Source of the DNA: Acidobacteriota bacterium
GTDB lineage: Bacteria > Acidobacteriota > Terriglobia > UBA7540
Assembly (NCBI GenBank): GCA_021827245.1
Contig: JAKAWN010000259.1
Span: 1-9,654 of the forward strand
Length of the DNA stretch: 9,654 nt
Reading direction: 5' to 3'
Shown: in pieces, positions 6,427-9,654 of the stretch
Numbering within the stretch: position 1 is the first letter of the stretch
How the letters are laid out: the number at the start of each line of letters is the position of its first letter
Made by a program: the position numbers and the translations under genes
Notes under the pieces: model-generated
What the model was told of the DNA's origin: nothing
The model's input: only the letters and a program-made list of their open reading frames with translations
The model's database searches: none

Positions 6427-6452
6427 GCGTATCAGGCCATCGCGTAGACGGC
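6409..6452 (+). repeat. Direct repeat flanking the operon's -10 box, candidate operator
   Basis: GCGTACACGGC (6409-6419) and GCGTAGACGGC (6442-6452) agree at 10 of 11 positions and start 33 bp apart, close to three helical turns. A third GCGTA lies between them (6427-6431). The first copy fills the -35/-10 spacer, so a bound protein would block RNA polymerase. The Xre protein encoded upstream is the obvious candidate binder, by inference only. Confidence 0.4.
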
Positions 6453-6476
6453 CGATTTTCTCGGAAGGAGAATCGC

Positions 6477-6707
6477 ATGCCGACTTTTGATTACACAGTG
6501 GATGGTGAACCACAGAGCACGACGGAGAAGGTACTGACGCCGACCCAGATCCTCACCAACGCCGGCATCGACGCCGATACCCATTATCTCGTCCAGATCG
6601 AGGGCAACCACCGGGTTTCCTATCAGGGCAAGCCAAACGAGGAGATCCATATGCACGAGAATATGAAGTTTGTCTCAATCTCCACTGGCCCGACACCGGT
6701 TTCCTAG
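6477..6707 (+). CDS. Ubiquitin-like protein (multi-ubiquitin-domain type)
   Basis: This 76-aa protein resembles a single unit of the bacterial Multi-ubiquitin domain: F-D-Y-T-V-D-G, a central helix T-P-T-Q-I-L-T-N-A-G, then Y-L-V-Q-I-E-G and a final strand M-K-F-V-S-I-S-T-G. These are beta-grasp features. The C-terminus is T-G71-P-T-P-V-S: the last glycine is followed by five residues, so the protein must be trimmed to expose Gly71 before activation, as in known ubiquitin-like systems. There is no cysteine. The product is the modifier that the downstream enzymes would process, adenylate and attach. A very good ribosome site (AAGGAG) precedes ATG 6477. The E2-like gene follows after 11 nt with its ribosome site over the stop codon. 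Confidence 0.85.
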   Translation: MPTFDYTVDGEPQSTTEKVLTPTQILTNAGIDADTHYLVQIEGNHRVSYQGKPNEEIHMHENMKFVSISTGPTPVS

Positions 6708-6718
6708 GAAGTGCGCGA

Positions 6719-7078
6719 ATGGGTGCGGCGGATTTCGTTCAACAACTGCGGGACCTTGGCTACGAGGTGCGAGAACTGGGTGCCGGCAAGGTGGCTTTCC
6801 CCTACGAGATACCTGTCGGAAGGATGGTAGGCCAGAGAATCCAGCTTGGCTTCATGGCTCCGCCCGACTTTCCGCTAACGCCTCCGTCAGGCATCCACGT
6901 CTCGCCGCCTCTGCTGCCCAAGCAGTCTGGCGGCTCGCACCCCACTGGCGCGATTCACGACAGCCCGTTCGGTTCGGATTGGCAATATTGGAGCCGCCCG
7001 ATTTCCCATTGGAGCCAGACCAAGCGCACCGCAAGAGATGTAATGGCGCACGTCCGCCACCTGTTCGACACCTTATGA
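6719..7078 (+). CDS. E2-like (UBC-fold) protein without cysteine
   Basis: The 119-aa protein has E2/UBC-type landmarks in order: G-K-V-A-F-P-Y-E-I (23-31), I-Q-L-G-F (41-45), D-F-P-L-T-P-P-S-G-I-H (50-60, like the Y-P-x-x-P-P region of E2s), H74-P75-T (in the place of HPN), then D-W-Q-Y-W-S-R-P (87-94) and a C-terminal helix. This fits the Prok-E2 group found beside bacterial ubiquitin-like genes, perhaps family E. It contains no cysteine anywhere, so it cannot form a normal E2 thioester. Serines 82 and 86 lie near where the catalytic cysteine would be. It may use an oxyester, act as a scaffold, or be a UEV-like variant. AGGAAG (6706-6711) precedes ATG 6719, and its stop overlaps the next ATG (ATGA, 7075-7078). 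Confidence 0.8.
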   Translation: MGAADFVQQLRDLGYEVRELGAGKVAFPYEIPVGRMVGQRIQLGFMAPPDFPLTPPSGIHVSPPLLPKQSGGSHPTGAIHDSPFGSDWQYWSRPISHWSQTKRTARDVMAHVRHLFDTL

Positions 7079-8508
7079 GTCGCGCCACCCACAGCGTGGC
7101 GCTCGCCGCCACGACCCATGAGAAACTCGCACGCCATCTTTTGCGGGCAGACGGGCAAGAGGACCTTTGCTTCGCTCTGTGGTTCCCGAGCAACGGACGC
7201 TCGCGCGTGACCGCATTGCTCTGGCGCCCGATTCTACCCAAGAACGGTGAGCGCCTTGTTCACGGCAACGCCAGTTTCCTTCCGGGATTTTTCGAGCGCG
7301 CCCTCGGCGACGCGATCCAAGCCGGTGCGAGACTCGCCTTTATCCACAGTCATCCCGGCCCCGGATGGCAGGGCATGAGCAAAGACGACGTCAAAGCCGA
7401 ACTGGGTATCGCGGCCGCAACTTTCGCTGCCACGGGCCTGCCCCTCGTCGGCTTGACGCTCGGCAACGACGGAGCGTGGAGCGCAAGGTTTTGGGAGAAG
7501 GCCGCACCACGGACGTATGAGCGTCGCTGGTGCACGACCGTGCGGGTCGTCGGCGAACGTCTCGCGGTTACGTTCGCGGACAAGCTCATGCCTCCACCTC
7601 GACTCGGGGCGGAGATAGAAAGGACCGTGTCGGCGTGGGGCGAGGAGACGCAGGCTTCTTTGGCCAGGCTGCGCGTGGGTATCGTGGGTGCAGGCAGCGT
7701 CGGAACGATCGTTGCCGAGGCGTTGGCACGCATGGGCGTCACGCACATCGTTCTAATCGACTTCGATTCGGTCGAGTTCGTCAATCTCGATCGGCTGCTG
7801 CACGCGACCAGCGCGGACGCGAAGCTCCACAGGCCGAAAGTCGCGTGCCTCGGCACTGCGCTCAGAAGAAGCTCGACCGCATATCGATTCGAAGTCGACG
7901 AGATCGACCGCAGCATCGTGGAAGAAGATGGATTCCGGGCCGCTCTCGATTGCGATCTTCTCTTCAGTTGTGTCGATCGGCCTTGGCCTAGAAGTGCTCT
8001 GAACTTCATCGCCTACGCACACCTCATCCCCGTGGTCGACGGCGGGATCGCAATCGAAACAACGAAGGACCGCAAACTCCGACGGGCCGACTGGAGGGCG
8101 CACATTGCGGGCCCCGACCACCGCTGTCTGGAGTGCCTTGGTCAGTATGACCCCGGACTTGTCGGCGTTGAGCGCGAAGGCCTTCTGGACGACCCCCGGT
8201 ACATCAGGGGCCTCCCTGAAAATCACCCAGTGCGACGAAACGAGAATGTCTTTGCTTTCAGCCTCGCGACCGCGAGCCTCGAAGTCCTCCAAATGCTCAT
8301 GATGATCATCGCGCCGATGGGGATGGCCAATGCCGGCGCACAGATGTACCACTTCGTGCCCGGCATCTTCGATGAACCCGATTTCAGAATTTGCAACGAA
8401 GGCTGTCCCTACCCGGAATTGGAGGCCAGAGGAGATTCGACAGGCTTGATTGTTACCGGCTTCCACGGAGCGGCAGAGGAAGCACGAAGGAAACGGAGGG
8501 AAGTATGA
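7075..8508 (+). CDS. JAB (JAMM peptidase)-E1 (ThiF-type) fusion protein
   Basis: From ATG 7075 the protein is 477 aa. Residues about 1-150 form a JAB/JAMM metallopeptidase domain: H91-S-H93-P followed by S102-K-D-D105, with E29 a possible catalytic glutamate. Residues about 185-440 form a ThiF/MoeB/E1 adenylation domain: G-I-V-G-A-G-S-V-G (202-210), I-D230 at the end of strand 2, N237-L-D-R240, then C351-x2-C354 and C440-x3-C444, probably a zinc site. The JAB half should trim the modifier after Gly71 and possibly remove it from targets; the E1 half should adenylate it with ATP. A longer upstream start exists in frame (6670) but would cross the E2 gene; the ATGA overlap and the E2 stop favour 7075. 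An ATGA (8505-8508) couples it to the next gene. No catalytic E1 cysteine can be assigned with certainty. Confidence 0.9.
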   Translation: MSRATHSVALAATTHEKLARHLLRADGQEDLCFALWFPSNGRSRVTALLWRPILPKNGERLVHGNASFLPGFFERALGDAIQAGARLAFIHSHPGPGWQGMSKDDVKAELGIAAATFAATGLPLVGLTLGNDGAWSARFWEKAAPRTYERRWCTTVRVVGERLAVTFADKLMPPPRLGAEIERTVSAWGEETQASLARLRVGIVGAGSVGTIVAEALARMGVTHIVLIDFDSVEFVNLDRLLHATSADAKLHRPKVACLGTALRRSSTAYRFEVDEIDRSIVEEDGFRAALDCDLLFSCVDRPWPRSALNFIAYAHLIPVVDGGIAIETTKDRKLRRADWRAHIAGPDHRCLECLGQYDPGLVGVEREGLLDDPRYIRGLPENHPVRRNENVFAFSLATASLEVLQMLMMIIAPMGMANAGAQMYHFVPGIFDEPDFRICNEGCPYPELEARGDSTGLIVTGFHGAAEEARRKRREV

Positions 8509-8795
8509 AGGTAAACAACATCAACGGTACAAGCCAGAATGCATGCTCCTGCGGCAGCTGGCTGGATCACTGGAAGAACTTCAGTGGCCAGACGCTTCCG
8601 ACTTACTGCCCGGAAAACACCTGTCTGAAGAAACCGGCAGTGGGAGCCCACGTGCAGAAGGACAGCTCGATCGACAGGGGTTGGTACATTGTGCCGCTCT
8701 GCGACGGGCACAATAGAGAAAGGGGGAAATCTCTCAACATCGCCGACTCTACTGCGCCGGTGTCGGCGAACGTGAGCCAGACCTGCAGGAAATGA
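8505..8795 (+). CDS. Small Cys/His-rich protein, putative zinc binder
   Basis: The 96-aa product contains C14-x-C16, C35, C40, H49, C66-x2-H69 and C94, a spread that suggests one or two zinc sites of the ribbon or treble-clef kind. Its central part (G-A-H-V-Q-K-D-S-S, then W-Y-I-V-P-L-C-D-G-H-N) reads like a known but uncharacterised family of small proteins; I do not know a function for it. The H-x-x and C-x-x-H-N pattern recalls HNH-type folds, though catalysis is not assumed. Its ATG overlaps the E1 stop and its stop overlaps the nuclease ATG, so it is produced with both. It could be an adaptor or substrate-recognition factor. Confidence 0.75.
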   Translation: MKVNNINGTSQNACSCGSWLDHWKNFSGQTLPTYCPENTCLKKPAVGAHVQKDSSIDRGWYIVPLCDGHNRERGKSLNIADSTAPVSANVSQTCRK

Positions 8796-9598
8796 TCAAT
8801 CAGTTATCGGATCGCGCTCAGATTTTCACCGAAGATGCCCTAGCGTACTCCCTGTATACGCATCGGTCAACTTCAGGTGGCCAGTTCTTCTTCAAGTTGC
8901 ACCACAACATGAGCATCCGGCGCGGCAGGCCGTGGTTCTATTGGTGTGCGCCTGAGATCGATGTGATCGAAGTCACGCCCGACAATCACGTGATCGCATA
9001 CGAACTCAAGGGCTCGCGTCAGCATCCGAGTGGACTTCCCGACTTCCCTGCGATCCACGATCCGATCGGACAGGCGGTCGCATATCTGGATTTGCCCCGA
9101 ATCTGTGAAGGCGATCGCCGGCTCTTCGAGGGCGGTGTTTTCGATTTCGTCTATGCGGTCTGTGCGAGGCAAGGAACCGAAATCGATCCCGGCGAGATGA
9201 GGACTCTGAGCTTGGTTCCGGTCGGCGCGATGTTCGGTCTTCTCGACGGTGGATTCGTGACAATCAAGGAGGCACCGAAAAATCCCCTCCAAAACTCGGA
9301 AGCGAAAGCACATTTCCTGCGAAATCTTGATGCTCTGGAGAACCACAAGACGCAGAGCAAAATCTTCAGGCAAATTAGAGCCGCGGGAGAGGCGTGGTTT
9401 TCCAAGGGCTGCATCGAACGTGGCAAGCGTTACGATGGCCGACCTAGGGCGCTCGCCTTCTTGCCGGCAGGTCTGAAGAAATCGGCGACCGGAACATTGA
9501 GCGCTTGCGCCAGTTTCACGATGGTTGCGAGGGACGGGCTGCGCTTGCCGCGAAGAATTTGGGAGAGATGCCCCTTCGAGAAATCTGTTTCAAGCTAG
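8792..9598 (+). CDS. Putative PD-(D/E)XK-type nuclease
   Basis: The 268-aa protein has a PD-(D/E)XK-like core: an acidic N-terminal helix (E14-D15), then P54-E-I-D57, 13 residues on E71-L-K73 at the end of a strand (V-I-A-Y-E-L-K-G), and a following helix with Q94-x3-Y98. These fit a restriction-type nuclease fold; no full family was recognised. Neighbouring strands (F-D-F-V-Y-A-V) support an alpha/beta core. The gene is joined to the Cys/His-rich gene by ATGA (8792-8795), so it belongs to the ubiquitin-like operon. The last about 55 residues (from about 214) overlap, on the opposite strand, the coding part of an Xre-type gene, and look less natural, so the true end may be altered. Its role could be a DNA-degrading effector of the system. 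Confidence 0.6.
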   Translation: MINQLSDRAQIFTEDALAYSLYTHRSTSGGQFFFKLHHNMSIRRGRPWFYWCAPEIDVIEVTPDNHVIAYELKGSRQHPSGLPDFPAIHDPIGQAVAYLDLPRICEGDRRLFEGGVFDFVYAVCARQGTEIDPGEMRTLSLVPVGAMFGLLDGGFVTIKEAPKNPLQNSEAKAHFLRNLDALENHKTQSKIFRQIRAAGEAWFSKGCIERGKRYDGRPRALAFLPAGLKKSATGTLSACASFTMVARDGLRLPRRIWERCPFEKSVSS

Positions 9599-9654
9599 AA
9601 GCGATCCAGCGAGCCGTACTTCTCGATTACCAGCTCGCGGAGCCTCCGCCGGAA
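9430..9654 (-). pseudogene. Xre-type HTH regulator, broken by in-frame TAG, 5' end outside window
   Basis: On the minus strand the frame from 9654 to TAA at 9432-9430 encodes an Xre-type HTH protein: L-R-E-L-V-I-E-K-Y-G-S-L-D-R-F, a TAG (9597-9595), then L-E-T-D-F-S-K-G-H-L-S-Q-I-L-R-G-K-R-S-P-S-L, A-L-N-V-P-V-A-D-F-F. The family pattern is continuous across the TAG, which replaces one residue between the first and second helices. No start after the TAG precedes the HTH. The start lies beyond the window. It is convergent with, and overlaps by about 169 nt, the nuclease gene. It could be an antitoxin or regulator remnant. Sequencing error is the alternative. Confidence 0.65.

Noticed and set aside
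6670..7074. Upstream extension of the JAB-E1 frame to a 612-codon ORF
   Set aside because: It would run through the E2-like gene in another frame; ATG 7075 in an ATGA overlap gives a normal JAB start.
7350..8009. 219-codon and other minus-strand ORFs opposite JAB-E1
   Set aside because: They are antisense to a gene with clear JAMM and ThiF motifs and show no family features.
1..9654. tRNA, rRNA, CRISPR arrays
   Set aside because: No cloverleaf, rRNA-like block or regularly spaced repeats were seen on either strand.

Overview
The window looks like a piece of a GC-rich proteobacterial chromosome, probably a sulfur-oxidising gamma- or betaproteobacterium. It starts in sulfur-oxidation genes: a Rieske protein, then soxY and soxZ. 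After one IS630-family insertion sequence it becomes an accessory island of regulators, toxin-antitoxin remnants and a complete bacterial ubiquitin-like conjugation operon. The taxon is inferred only from the Sox genes and general codon style.

Layout. 75-1793: Rieske 2Fe-2S protein, SoxY (Tat signal, C-terminal swinging-arm cysteine) and SoxZ, all on the plus strand. About 1858-3016: IS630-family element with imperfect terminal repeats and CTAG at both ends. 3017-3925: mostly non-coding, but the minus strand holds an Xre-type helix-turn-helix gene broken by an in-frame TGA. 3926-4900: Xre/MbcA/ParS-type antitoxin followed by a RES-domain toxin whose frame is broken at a (CT)5 tract. 4993-5193: small unknown minus-strand gene. 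5280-6373: Xre regulator and ImmA/IrrE-type metallopeptidase overlapping by ATGA. 6477-9598: five-gene operon with its own strong promoter, encoding a ubiquitin-like protein, an E2-like protein, a JAB-E1 fusion, a small Cys/His-rich protein and a PD-(D/E)XK-type nuclease. 9430-9654: a second Xre-type gene, minus strand, broken by an in-frame TAG and cut by the window edge; it runs against the 3' end of the nuclease gene.

The most interesting part is the 6477-9598 operon. Its last three junctions are 4-nt ATGA overlaps, so the Cys/His-rich protein and the nuclease are translationally tied to the conjugation enzymes. The likely logic is: the JAB domain trims the ubiquitin-like protein to a terminal glycine (Gly71 followed by a five-residue tail), the ThiF-type E1 domain adenylates it, and the E2-like protein takes part in transfer. 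The E2-like protein contains no cysteine at all, so ordinary E2 thioester chemistry is impossible for it. Related operons have been described as antiphage systems; a nuclease coupled to one suggests an effector or a target of modification, but that is inference.

Three of the regulatory or toxin genes (two Xre genes and the RES toxin) each carry one disabling change, while the ubiquitin-like operon and the Xre-ImmA pair look intact. This is what a decaying toxin-antitoxin/defence island would look like, though sequencing error or phase variation at the CT tract cannot be excluded from sequence alone.
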